A stretch of DNA of 8,764 nt from JALYOK01 sp031419835. Lineage in GTDB: Bacteria > Pseudomonadota > Gammaproteobacteria > Burkholderiales > JALYOK01. Where the stretch lies: NCBI GenBank assembly GCA_031419835.1, contig JANOLP010000126.1:1-8764 (forward strand), in the 5' to 3' direction. A model generated the notes under the pieces. That model made no database searches and was not told the origin of the DNA. It worked only from the letters and a program-made list of their open reading frames with translations. This document shows, piece by piece, positions 1 through 6,289 of this stretch (position 1 is the first letter of the stretch; every line of letters starts with the position of its first letter). The translations under genes and the position numbers were made by a program.

Positions 1-525
1 AAGGACGTACAGATCATGTACATGCCCGCAGGTGATGCCGCCAAAGCGCTGATGGAAGGAAAGGTCGATGCGGCCGCCGTATGGAATCCACTAGTTAACG
101 ACATTCAGGTCTCAGGTAAGGGTCGTCCCCTATTTAGTTCAAAGGATTTGCCGGGCCTGATGTCGGATGTACTCGTTGCAACTGAAAAGTCCCTCACCGC
201 AAAGCGTGCCGAGTACCTAGGATTGGTGCGCGCGTGGTACGACGTCGAGAAGTTTCTTCGAGATAACCGTGATGAGGCGGTGAACATCATGGCCAAGGTC
301 GTGAAGCAAGACCCAAAAAAATATCGAATTTTTCTTGGTGGCGCGAGGTTTTGGAGCGAGAAAGACAATCTTAGTTACTTTGTAGGCACGTCCGATCCAC
401 GGTCTATGTCTACCGTGTCTGTTCAACTTATCAAATTTCTGAAAGAAAAGAAGTTGATTGCCGGTGACGTATCAATTGCTGGCGCGATCGACAAGTCGTT
501 GGTCCAGGAAATCGCAAAACGTTAG
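1..525 (+). CDS. ABC transporter substrate-binding protein, NitT/TauT type (C-terminal part)
   Basis: The reading frame is open from the first base and ends with TAG at 523-525, giving 174 residues. The start and any signal peptide lie outside the window. The visible part resembles the second half of periplasmic binding proteins of the NitT/TauT (SsuA/NMT1-like) group. It has a GDAAKALMEGKVDAAAVWNP segment (residues about 11-29), where family members have the hinge and a pattern of the type 'G.vDaa..w.P', followed by mixed helices and strands and a lysine-rich C-terminal helix. Such proteins capture a small organic or sulfonate-like solute in the periplasm and hand it to a permease-ATPase pair. 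The ligand cannot be read from this fragment. It is on the opposite strand from the translation cluster and is probably unrelated to it; any permease and ATPase partners would lie to the left. The family assignment is from remembered sequence character, not a search. Confidence 0.8.
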   Translation, partial: KDVQIMYMPAGDAAKALMEGKVDAAAVWNPLVNDIQVSGKGRPLFSSKDLPGLMSDVLVATEKSLTAKRAEYLGLVRAWYDVEKFLRDNRDEAVNIMAKVVKQDPKKYRIFLGGARFWSEKDNLSYFVGTSDPRSMSTVSVQLIKFLKEKKLIAGDVSIAGAIDKSLVQEIAKR

Positions 526-531
526 CACCAC

Positions 532-587
532 TGCGGCGTATTGTGTAGCAGGCAGGTATAAAGCTTGTCATTCACACATACGCCGCA
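532..587. repeat. Imperfect inverted repeat after the substrate-binding protein gene
   Basis: TGCGGCGTATTGTGT (532-546) is complementary to ACACATACGCCGCA (574-587) apart from one extra T in the left arm, with a 27-base loop. It begins six bases after the TAG stop of the plus-strand gene. No T-run follows on either strand, so it is not a standard intrinsic terminator. It could stabilise the 3' end of the transport mRNA, act with Rho, or be a small repeat remnant. The rest of 588-715 holds no gene that I can support. Confidence 0.6.
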
Positions 588-713
588 AACCTTCTCGCGT
601 TTCGTGTCCTGGTCGAAATCCACTAGAATCGGTTCCAGACGTTTGTGTACGGTCGAATTATGCTGATTGCAAATTCACGCGAGCACGTGATGAAATCGCA
701 ACGCCTTAATTAA

Positions 714-792
<79 letters not shown>

Positions 793-800
793 AGTTTTGA

Positions 801-806
801 ATTATA
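801..806 (-). promoter_or_regulatory. Possible -10 box for tRNA-Pro
   Basis: The minus strand reads TATAAT at 806-801, a perfect sigma-70 -10 hexamer. It would place the transcription start near 794, two bases before the mature 5' end of tRNA-Pro. No good -35 is seen at 16-18 bases: the minus strand there reads AGCGCC-like sequence inside the merR 3' end. The assignment therefore rests on the -10 and its position. The tRNA could also be processed from read-through of merR. Confidence 0.4.
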
Positions 807-827
807 ACGGGTCTTGTACAACCGGCG

Positions 828-1184
828 CTAGAGGCGCAGCAACTCGATCACTGCAAGAATTTCTCCGCGAATAGCGGCGGAATCGCCTTTTGCGGATTTT
901 CTACCGGCTGACGGTGACATTTCATCCAAGCGATGTCGCGCGCCGTTAATCGTGAAGCCTTCCTCATAAAGCAGCTCGCGAATACGACGGATAAGAAGAA
1001 CCTCGTGGTGCTGGTAATAACGCCGGTTGCCGCGACGCTTAACCGGCTTTAATTGCGTGAATTCCTGCTCCCAATAGCGCAATACGTGCGGCTTTACGCC
1101 GCACAGATCACTGACCTCCCCAATTGTGAAATAGCGTTTCGCGGGGATTGGAGGTAAGGCTTCTTTAGGTAGGATTTCCGCCAT
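828..1184 (-). CDS. MerR-family transcriptional regulator, short form
   Basis: The product is 118 residues. The N-terminal winged helix-turn-helix covers about residues 17-88. It shows the MerR pattern YFTIGEVSDLCGVKPHVLRYW, then a wing with RRGNRRYY, then a helix EVLLIRRIRELLYEEGFTI and a short dimerisation helix ending about residue 88. The rest (89-118) is a short tail with no cysteine cluster of the metal-sensing kind and no effector domain, so the protein may be mainly a DNA-binding dimer. It resembles the MerR protein found next to ihfA in many beta- and gammaproteobacteria (YcgE/MlrA-like HTH), whose regulon is generally unknown. The ATG at 1184 lies inside ihfA: the last 20 bases of ihfA (1184-1165, another frame) are shared, which suggests translational coupling. 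GGAAAAGA lies about eight bases before the start. The stop is TAG at 830-828. Confidence 0.88.
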   Translation of the reverse strand: MAEILPKEALPPIPAKRYFTIGEVSDLCGVKPHVLRYWEQEFTQLKPVKRRGNRRYYQHHEVLLIRRIRELLYEEGFTINGARHRLDEMSPSAGRKSAKGDSAAIRGEILAVIELLRL

Positions 1185-1467
1185 AGTTCTTTTCCACTAA
1201 TCCTTTTAATTTCTGGCTGGCGTGGAATGTCACGACGCGCCGAGCCGAAATGGGAATCTCTTCGCCAGTTTTTGGATTACGACCCGGCCGTTGAGGCTTG
1301 TTTCGCAATTGAAAATTACCAAAGCCCGAGAGCTTGACGCTTTCGCCACGCTCAAGGGCAATACGAATTTCCTCGAAGAAACTTTCGACGAGATCTTTCG
1401 CTTCGCGCTTGTTCAATCCCACTTTTTCAAACAATAGGTCGGATAACTCGGCCTTAGTGAGAGTCAT
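1165..1467 (-). CDS. ihfA: Integration host factor alpha subunit
   Basis: This 100-residue protein is the usual length for IHF-alpha. It has the helical dimerisation body MTLTKAELSDLLFEKVGLN... followed by the DNA-bending beta-arm. The signature GRNPKTGEEIPI spans residues 62-73; P65 is the known proline that intercalates at the DNA kink. The end RRVVTFHASQKLK is typical of alpha rather than beta. With IhfB (not in this window) it forms the nucleoid heterodimer that bends DNA sharply at specific sites and assists recombination, replication and sigma-54 promoters. It follows pheT by nine bases. Its Shine-Dalgarno AAGGAG (1478-1473), five bases before the ATG, overlaps the pheT stop codon, so the two are almost certainly cotranscribed and translationally linked. 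pheT-ihfA adjacency is the classical proteobacterial arrangement. Confidence 0.97.
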   Translation of the reverse strand: MTLTKAELSDLLFEKVGLNKREAKDLVESFFEEIRIALERGESVKLSGFGNFQLRNKPQRPGRNPKTGEEIPISARRVVTFHASQKLKGLVEKNYGGNPT

Positions 1468-1476
1468 GGAAACTCC

Positions 1477-3849
1477 TTAACTTCTTAGTTGTGCTTGGTG
1501 AAGAGAAACCAGAGTTTGCTTCAACGACTGGTCGATTTTCTCGATTTCTTCTTCTGTCAAAGTTTTTTCAGTATCATTCATAACTACACGAAATGCAAGG
1601 CTTTTTTTCCCATTTTCCAAATTTCCTCCGCGAAACTGGTCAAACAACTGGATCTCGCGAACCGACTTGGGCGCAGCTGAATACAAAGCGTCAACCAGCG
1701 CCTGGGCAGGAATCCCATCGTCAACGACAACGGCGATATCACGTCGGACATTTGGAAACTTAGATATATTTTGGTGACTTGCAATGTTTACTGGTAGCAA
1801 AACTTCAAGTTCGAGCTCGAAAACAATGGGCGCACTAGTCAGGTCGTATCGATGGCAGAGCATGGGATGCAACTCGCCCAGGTATCCAATTTGGCGACTT
1901 CCGCAAAATAAACCTGCGGCACGGCCCGGATGAAGCACGGATGTTTCAATTTTTTTGAATTCTATTTTCGTATCGTGAAAAATAGACTGCAGATCAGCTT
2001 TGACATCGAAGTATTCAACCAACCGAGCGCGTTCGCCCCATTGCTCCTCGTATCGATTACCGTACGATAATCCACCCAAACGAATTGGTTGATTGTCGAG
2101 TGAACGCTCCGATGGGCTTTCATGCGCGATAAAACAGCGTCCGATCTCAAATACACGCACACGCTCTTGTTTTCTATTCAAATTAAATTGCAGCGTCTGG
2201 ATCAACCCGACTAGTAATGTCGTACGCATTACGCCCATCTGTTCAGCGATCGGATTGCGCAGGGCAATTGGCTGTTGATCGGGAGAAAAGTCACGCTCCA
2301 TTTGCGCATCAACGAAACTGTAAGTCAGGACTTCCTGATAGTCGCGATTGGCGAGTTGATGAGCCACATCAATCGCGGATCGCCTGCCCAGTGGACTCGG
2401 CAACAGTGCGGCTGTCGATACCTGCGCCGTCGCGGGAATATTGTCGTAGCCATGGATGCGCGCGATTTCTTCAATAAAATCTGCTTCGATGCTCAGATCG
2501 AAGCGATGGCTCGGCGCGGTTACCAGGAGGCCGTCGTCTGTAGCGTTACAGTTACAGCCAAGTTTGAGCAAAGTTCGACTCAGTTCCGCCGCAGCAATCT
2601 TTATTCCCAATACACGCGTCACTCGTTCTGGACGAACCAATACCGCATTACGCACGGGCAAAGTGGATTGTGCTTTGGCCACCGGGCCTGCCCCGCCACC
2701 ACAAGCATCAATAATTAATTGGGTCGCGCGCTCAATCGCGCGTTCTGTGCCACCGAAATCGACGCCACGCTCGAACCGATACGCCGCATCACTAGTGAGG
2801 CCCAGCCGACGCGCCCGCCCAGCGATGGCCGCTGGCGGAAAGAATGCCGACTCTAAAAAAATAGAGTGGGTTAAATTCGTTACACTTGTCGCCTCACCGC
2901 CCATTACCCCACCTAACGCTGTGGGACCATTGGCATCGGCAATGACAACCATGTCGGAAGTCAACTCTACATCTTGCTGATTGAGGAGGCGCAACGATTC
3001 ATTGGCTCGCGCGAATCGCACATTAATATCGCCCGACAATTTTTCGTTGTCAAATGCGTGCAGAGGTTGTCCCAGCTCGAGCATCACATAATTCGTAATG
3101 TCGACAACGGGATTAATCGTTCGAAGCCCCGAACGCTCGAGACGAGATTTAATCCAAACAGGCGTGTGGGCATTCGGGTTGTCCAACCTAATGACTCGTC
3201 CGCAATAGACGCCGCATGCGTCCGGATTTTCAATTCGAACTTCTCGCCGATCGGATAGCGAAACGGGAACATTGCTGAACTTAGGCAAATTGACCGGCGA
3301 GTCTGTCAGCGCAGAAATCTCGCGCGCTAACCCTATCACACTCAAGCAATCGCCACGGTTCGGCGTGAGTTTGAGCGTTGTTATCGTATCGTCAAGTTCA
3401 AGGTATTTCGCCAAATCCATACCAATGGGCGCGTCAATAGGCAGCAGCATTAGGCCCGCGGCATCGACGGAAAGGCCCAATTCCTTCGCCGAGCAAAGCA
3501 TACCCATCGATGTAACATCCCGCAGATTTACTTCCTTGATTTCCAACTCTCCAACATGCGCGCCAAGCAACGCGCAGGGAACGACACCACCGACTGCAAC
3601 GTTTGGCGCACCACAGACGATTTGCAGCGGTCCAGAGCCTCCTATCTCTACTTGACAGACTTTGAGGCGATCTGCACTTGGATGTTGATTGACCTTAATC
3701 ACCCTCGCGACAACGACGCCCGAAAAAATGGGCGCCATACGTTCGCTGGCCTCGACCTCAAGTCCGCTCATGGTGAGCTTGTCCATAATGGATTGACCAT
3801 CCATCACCGGCGCTACCCACGTCTTTAGCCAGTTTTCAGAAAACTTCAT
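1477..3849 (-). CDS. pheT: Phenylalanine-tRNA ligase beta subunit
   Basis: The product has 790 residues, normal for the bacterial long-form beta chain. The N-terminus MKFSENWLKTWV is typical. An EMAP-like tRNA-binding OB fold follows at about residues 41-150 (SGVVVARVIKVNQHPSADRL, QIVCGAPNV). Next is the segment LTPNRGDCLSVIGLAREI (161-178). The B3/B4 editing region is at about 205-400 (GQPLHAFDNEKL, TSDAAYRFERGVD), followed by the B5 and catalytic-like core domains. The C-terminal ferredoxin-like anticodon-binding domain covers about 697-790, starting KFPNVRRDIAVVVDD. The beta subunit binds tRNA-Phe and clears mischarged Tyr-tRNA-Phe in the alpha2-beta2 enzyme. The stop is TAA at 1479-1477. 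The spacer to pheS is unusually long and AT-rich, and no clear Shine-Dalgarno precedes the ATG (the minus strand reads AAATCACTTAATTC just before it). Confidence 0.98.
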   Translation of the reverse strand: MKFSENWLKTWVAPVMDGQSIMDKLTMSGLEVEASERMAPIFSGVVVARVIKVNQHPSADRLKVCQVEIGGSGPLQIVCGAPNVAVGGVVPCALLGAHVGELEIKEVNLRDVTSMGMLCSAKELGLSVDAAGLMLLPIDAPIGMDLAKYLELDDTITTLKLTPNRGDCLSVIGLAREISALTDSPVNLPKFSNVPVSLSDRREVRIENPDACGVYCGRVIRLDNPNAHTPVWIKSRLERSGLRTINPVVDITNYVMLELGQPLHAFDNEKLSGDINVRFARANESLRLLNQQDVELTSDMVVIADANGPTALGGVMGGEATSVTNLTHSIFLESAFFPPAAIAGRARRLGLTSDAAYRFERGVDFGGTERAIERATQLIIDACGGGAGPVAKAQSTLPVRNAVLVRPERVTRVLGIKIAAAELSRTLLKLGCNCNATDDGLLVTAPSHRFDLSIEADFIEEIARIHGYDNIPATAQVSTAALLPSPLGRRSAIDVAHQLANRDYQEVLTYSFVDAQMERDFSPDQQPIALRNPIAEQMGVMRTTLLVGLIQTLQFNLNRKQERVRVFEIGRCFIAHESPSERSLDNQPIRLGGLSYGNRYEEQWGERARLVEYFDVKADLQSIFHDTKIEFKKIETSVLHPGRAAGLFCGSRQIGYLGELHPMLCHRYDLTSAPIVFELELEVLLPVNIASHQNISKFPNVRRDIAVVVDDGIPAQALVDALYSAAPKSVREIQLFDQFRGGNLENGKKSLAFRVVMNDTEKTLTEEEIEKIDQSLKQTLVSLHQAQLRS

Positions 3850-3953
3850 GAATTAAGTGATTTCTTGCACATGTCGAATAAATTAATTGAGAAAAATATT
3901 ATATCTCATTAATTTCAATATTTTATTTTTGTTTTTAGTTGAAAGCAATAGAT
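3850..3953 (-). other. AT-rich pheS-pheT spacer with weak hairpin
   Basis: The 104-base gap between the pheS stop and the pheT start is composed mostly of A and T, unlike the surrounding genes. It contains an imperfect inverted repeat: minus-strand TTAATGAGA (3912-3904) pairs with TCTCAATTAA (3892-3883) with one bulge and an 11-base loop. The loop contains TATAAT (3903-3898), but no -35 sits at a suitable distance. It may be a read-through regulatory spacer, an AT-rich leader that helps ribosomes load at pheT without a Shine-Dalgarno, or a degraded insertion. I cannot choose between these. Confidence 0.45.
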
Positions 3954-4988
3954 TTAACCAAACTGCCGTAAGAATCTCAAATCATTCTCATAAAAAATTC
4001 TTAAATCATTGATTTTATGACGTAACATAGCCATCCTCTCAACCCCTAATCCAAACGCGAAACCGAGCATTTTCTCGCTATCAATATTGACGTGTTCAAA
4101 TACGTTGGGATGCACGACACCACAGCCCAAAACTTCAAGCCAGCCAGTTTGACTGCAAACGCGACATCCGTCACCGGCACAAATTACGCAGCCGATATCC
4201 ATTTCTGCGGAAGGTTCTGTGAATGGAAAAAACGATGGACGAAATCGTGTGCGCAAGTCCTCTTGCTCAAAAAACTTTCGCATAAAATCAACCAGCAGAC
4301 CTTTTAGGCCGGCGAAGTTCACATTCTCATCAACCCACAATCCCTCAATCTGGTGAAACATGGGGGTATGTGTCGCGTCTGAATCGACGCGATAAACCCG
4401 TCCGGGCGCGATAATGCGGATGGGCGGCCGATGCGAGCGCATATAACGAACTTGCACCGGCGACGTATGAGTACGCAAAACGTGTGTATCGTCGATATAA
4501 AAAGTATCATGCATCGCCCGGGCCGGATGATCTTCCGGCATGTTCAGCGCGGTAAAATTGAAGAAACCCGTTTCAATTTCTGGACCATCCGCGACTTCAA
4601 ATCCAGCCGATGCGAAGATCGCTTGAATGCGCTCAATGGTTTGCGTGATGGGGTGTAAACGACCCTGCCCCGCGCCTCGTCCAGGCAGGGTCACGTCGAT
4701 CGCCTCCGCATTTAGCTTTTTATTCAATGCGTTGGCGTTGATGATTTCGCGTTGCCGCTCTAATGCGGCCTCGATAGTTGTTTTGGCTTGATTTACCTTC
4801 GCGCCAACGTCGCGCCGCTCGTCCGCTGGCAAAGTACCAAGCTGCTTAAGCAGGCTTGTAAGTTGCCCCGTCTTTCCCAAATAACGCGCTTTAACTTGCT
4901 CAAGCTCAGCGCCATCGGCAACAGCAGCAAGACTCGCCGTTGCTTCGTCGACAATCGCATTGAGATTTGGGATAAGTGCCATCGTCAT
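3954..4988 (-). CDS. pheS: Phenylalanine-tRNA ligase alpha subunit
   Basis: The product is 344 residues from ATG 4988, or 342 from the in-frame ATG at 4982; the typical protein is about 330-345. An N-terminal coiled coil that contacts tRNA covers about residues 1-90. The class II catalytic core follows, with RTHTSPVQVRYM (172-183), motif 2 around GRVYRVDSDATHTPMFHQ (196-213) and motif 3 GFAFGLGVERMAML (309-322). A311 in GFAFG corresponds to the alanine known to set phenylalanine specificity. Between the core strands, residues 267-278 hold C-x2-C-x4-C-x2-C, a zinc-ribbon-like insertion that E. coli PheS lacks but many other bacterial PheS proteins carry. It activates phenylalanine and, with PheT, charges tRNA-Phe. 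No Shine-Dalgarno precedes either ATG: the preceding bases are the T-run of an intrinsic terminator. Confidence 0.98.
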   Translation of the reverse strand: MTMALIPNLNAIVDEATASLAAVADGAELEQVKARYLGKTGQLTSLLKQLGTLPADERRDVGAKVNQAKTTIEAALERQREIINANALNKKLNAEAIDVTLPGRGAGQGRLHPITQTIERIQAIFASAGFEVADGPEIETGFFNFTALNMPEDHPARAMHDTFYIDDTHVLRTHTSPVQVRYMRSHRPPIRIIAPGRVYRVDSDATHTPMFHQIEGLWVDENVNFAGLKGLLVDFMRKFFEQEDLRTRFRPSFFPFTEPSAEMDIGCVICAGDGCRVCSQTGWLEVLGCGVVHPNVFEHVNIDSEKMLGFAFGLGVERMAMLRHKINDLRIFYENDLRFLRQFG

Positions 4989-4993
4989 GAGTG

Positions 4994-5018
4994 AAAAAAA
5001 AGGAGGCCAGCGGCCTCC
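4994..5018 (-). terminator. Intrinsic terminator/attenuator between rplT and pheS
   Basis: On the minus strand GGAGGCC (5018-5012), loop GCT, GGCCTCC (5008-5002) forms a perfect seven-base-pair GC-rich stem. Eight T residues follow (5001-4994). This is a textbook intrinsic terminator located 20 bases after the rplT stop and ending five bases before the pheS ATG. Its likely role is to reduce pheS-pheT-ihfA expression relative to the ribosomal protein genes, or to act as an attenuator. The 19-base gap after rplT has no room for a phenylalanine leader peptide like the pheM leader of E. coli. Confidence 0.85.
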
Positions 5019-5037
5019 CGATTATCTTTAAAGTTAA

Positions 5038-5397
5038 TTAGCTTGAAAGGCTGGCTTTAGCTTGTTCCACAAGCTTCAGGAACGCCGCTTTATCAAACAC
5101 CGCGATGTCCGACAGGACTTTGCGATCGATTTCAATAGCCGCTTTTTTTAAGCCGTTCATAAACGTGCTGTACTTCATACCGGCTTCGCGAGCAGCGGCA
5201 TTGATCCGCGCAATCCACAATCCGCGAAAATCGCGCTTGCGATTACGACGGTCGCGATAGGCGTATTGCCCGGCGCGCATAACCGCTTCTTTGGCGATCC
5301 GGTAAACATTCTTGCGGCGACCCCGATAGCCTTTGGCTTGGTCGATAATTTTTTTGTGACGGGCATGCGCCGTTACACCACGCTTAACTCTTGGCAT
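5038..5397 (-). CDS. rplT: 50S ribosomal protein L20
   Basis: The protein has 119 residues, the normal length. It begins MPRVKRGVTAHARHKKII, with the long basic N-terminal extension that threads into 23S rRNA. The conserved core GYRGRRKNVYRIAKEAVMRAGQYAYRDRRNRKRDFRGLWI follows, then the globular C-terminal domain (AAREAGMKYSTFMNGLKKA...). L20 is essential for early 50S assembly and, in E. coli, represses its own operon by binding the rpmI leader. It starts 12 bases after the rpmI stop with the Shine-Dalgarno AAAGGAG seven bases before the ATG, so rpmI and rplT are coupled. A terminator follows 20 bases after its stop. Confidence 0.98.
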   Translation of the reverse strand: MPRVKRGVTAHARHKKIIDQAKGYRGRRKNVYRIAKEAVMRAGQYAYRDRRNRKRDFRGLWIARINAAAREAGMKYSTFMNGLKKAAIEIDRKVLSDIAVFDKAAFLKLVEQAKASLSS

Positions 5398-5409
5398 CGC
5401 TGTTCTCCT

Positions 5410-5607
5410 TTAAGCGTAGGGCATCATGGCTCGGATCGAGCCCATGTTGCTTTCATGCACACCTGCCGTGCCGCGCAGTTGGCGTTTATTCTTGGTAGTT
5501 TTCTTGGTCAGGATATGACGCTTAAACGCTTGCGAGCGCTTGACGCTGCCGGAACCGCGCACTTTAAAGCGCTTGGCGGCACCGCTCTTTGTTTTCATCT
5601 TTGGCAT
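5410..5607 (-). CDS. rpmI: 50S ribosomal protein L35
   Basis: This 65-residue basic protein begins MPKMKTKSGAAKRFKVRGSG, the L35 signature. It continues with KRSQAFKRHILTKKTTKNKRQLRG and the usual short C-terminus. L35 binds the large ribosomal subunit. GGAG lies about six bases before the ATG. The 90-base space after infC is longer than the next junction and contains a nested hairpin (5637-5671), described separately. Confidence 0.97.
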   Translation of the reverse strand: MPKMKTKSGAAKRFKVRGSGSVKRSQAFKRHILTKKTTKNKRQLRGTAGVHESNMGSIRAMMPYA

Positions 5608-5636
5608 TACTAACTCCGTTTTGATTTGAATCCGCG

Positions 5637-5671
5637 TCGGGTGATTCCATCGGAATACTTTTACAACCCGA
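5637..5671 (-). promoter_or_regulatory. Structured infC-rpmI leader, candidate L20 operator
   Basis: On the minus strand TCGGGT (5671-5666) pairs with ACCCGA (5642-5637). Inside, ATTCC (5656-5652) pairs with GGAAT (5648-5644) around a three-base loop, giving a nested, bulged stem. It lies 30 bases upstream of the rpmI ATG. In E. coli and relatives, L20 represses rpmI-rplT translation by binding structured RNA around infC-rpmI, so the position fits such an operator. No sequence identity to a known L20 leader was established, and pseudoknot partners were not found by eye. Confidence 0.4.
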
Positions 5672-5697
5672 ACACGCCTTAGTTACTGCAACTGCAC

Positions 5698-6216
5698 TTA
5701 CTTTTTCTTCGGCCCTACCACCATCACTAACTGACGGCCTTCCATTTTTGGAAACTGCTCAACGGTTCCATGAACCATCAAATCGCCTTCCACTCGCTTT
5801 AACAAATTAAATCCGAATTCTTGATGGGCCATTTCGCGGCCCTTGAATCGTAGCGACACTTTTGCTTTGTCGCCTTCCGATAAAAACTTAATCAGATTGC
5901 GTAACTTGATCTGATAGTCGCCTTCGTCGGTTCCGGGCCGGAACTTTACTTCTTTGACCTGAATCTGCTTTTGCTTAAGCTTTGCTTCGTGAGCTTTCTT
6001 GCTTTCTCGGTATTTGTGCTTGCCGAAATCCATGATTCGACAAACCGGTGGTTTGGCCGTTGGCGAAATTTCTACTAAATCTAACTCCGCCGTTTCCGCC
6101 ATGGCTTGCGCCTCTGCCAGAGTTACTATTCCGAGTGGCTCACTGTCTTTTCCGATCAAACGAATTTCGGGAGCAGTGATTTCCCCGTTAATTCGCAGTT
6201 CTTTTTCCTGGGCTAT
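5698..6216 (-). CDS. infC: Translation initiation factor IF-3, probable AUA start
   Basis: With ATA at 6216-6214 as start, the product is 172 residues, close to the usual length. The N-terminal domain covers about 1-75 (AQEKELRINGEITAPEIRL, PPVCRIMDFGKHKYRESKK). A lysine-rich linker follows, then the C-terminal domain VKEVKFRPGTDEGDYQIKL... with GREMAHQEFG, ending in VMVVGPKKK. IF3 binds the 30S subunit, blocks premature 50S joining and rejects non-standard start codons and wrong tRNAs. The frame is closed by TAA at 6237-6235 and has no ATG or GTG in the needed region. GGAGG (6228-6224) lies seven bases before ATA, good spacing; the alternative ATT at 6222 is only one base from it. Rare infC starts are known to let IF3 repress itself. 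A TTG at 6159 would delete the conserved INGEI region. Stop is TAA at 5700-5698. Confidence 0.93.
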   Translation of the reverse strand: MAQEKELRINGEITAPEIRLIGKDSEPLGIVTLAEAQAMAETAELDLVEISPTAKPPVCRIMDFGKHKYRESKKAHEAKLKQKQIQVKEVKFRPGTDEGDYQIKLRNLIKFLSEGDKAKVSLRFKGREMAHQEFGFNLLKRVEGDLMVHGTVEQFPKMEGRQLVMVVGPKKK

Positions 6217-6289
6217 TGCAATGCCTCCATAAAATTACTTAAACCGTGCGCGGCCAACCGTCATAGCTACAGGCACGGAACGAAAATTC
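6217..6289 (-). other. infC: thrS-infC spacer with hairpin and infC ribosome binding site
   Basis: The 73-base spacer contains minus-strand CCGTGC (6278-6273) paired with GCACGG (6249-6244), enclosing a smaller CGG-TTGG-CCG hairpin. A weak T-rich stretch follows, and then the infC Shine-Dalgarno GGAGG (6228-6224). An ATG at 6230 overlaps the Shine-Dalgarno and opens a five-codon frame (ATG GAG GCA TTG CAA TAG), most likely chance. The hairpin has only six base pairs with a large loop. It may modulate read-through or infC translation; its function is inferred only from position. Confidence 0.35.

Noticed and set aside
88..627. ATCCACTAG occurring twice (near 87 and 619)
   Set aside because: A nine-base match in two places is too short to treat as a repeat or attachment site without supporting context.
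675..690. TCACG/CGTGA hairpin downstream of tRNA-Pro as its terminator
   Set aside because: The stem is only five base pairs and there is no T-run on the minus strand, so it is too weak to call.
458..709. An 83-residue plus-strand frame overlapping the transporter gene end and the inverted repeat
   Set aside because: It starts in another frame of the transporter gene and its translation looks random.
2275..2980. Two overlapping plus-strand open frames of 147 and 174 residues inside pheT
   Set aside because: They are antisense to a well-conserved part of pheT, have no recognisable domain or ribosome site, and their composition follows from the reverse of pheT codons.
3898..3926. TATAAT in the pheS-pheT spacer as a pheT promoter
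   Set aside because: No -35-like hexamer lies 16-18 bases upstream, and the whole segment is so AT-rich that the hexamer is expected by chance.
5698..6159. infC starting at TTG 6159
   Set aside because: This would delete the conserved RINGEITAPEIRL region, and no Shine-Dalgarno sits before the TTG.
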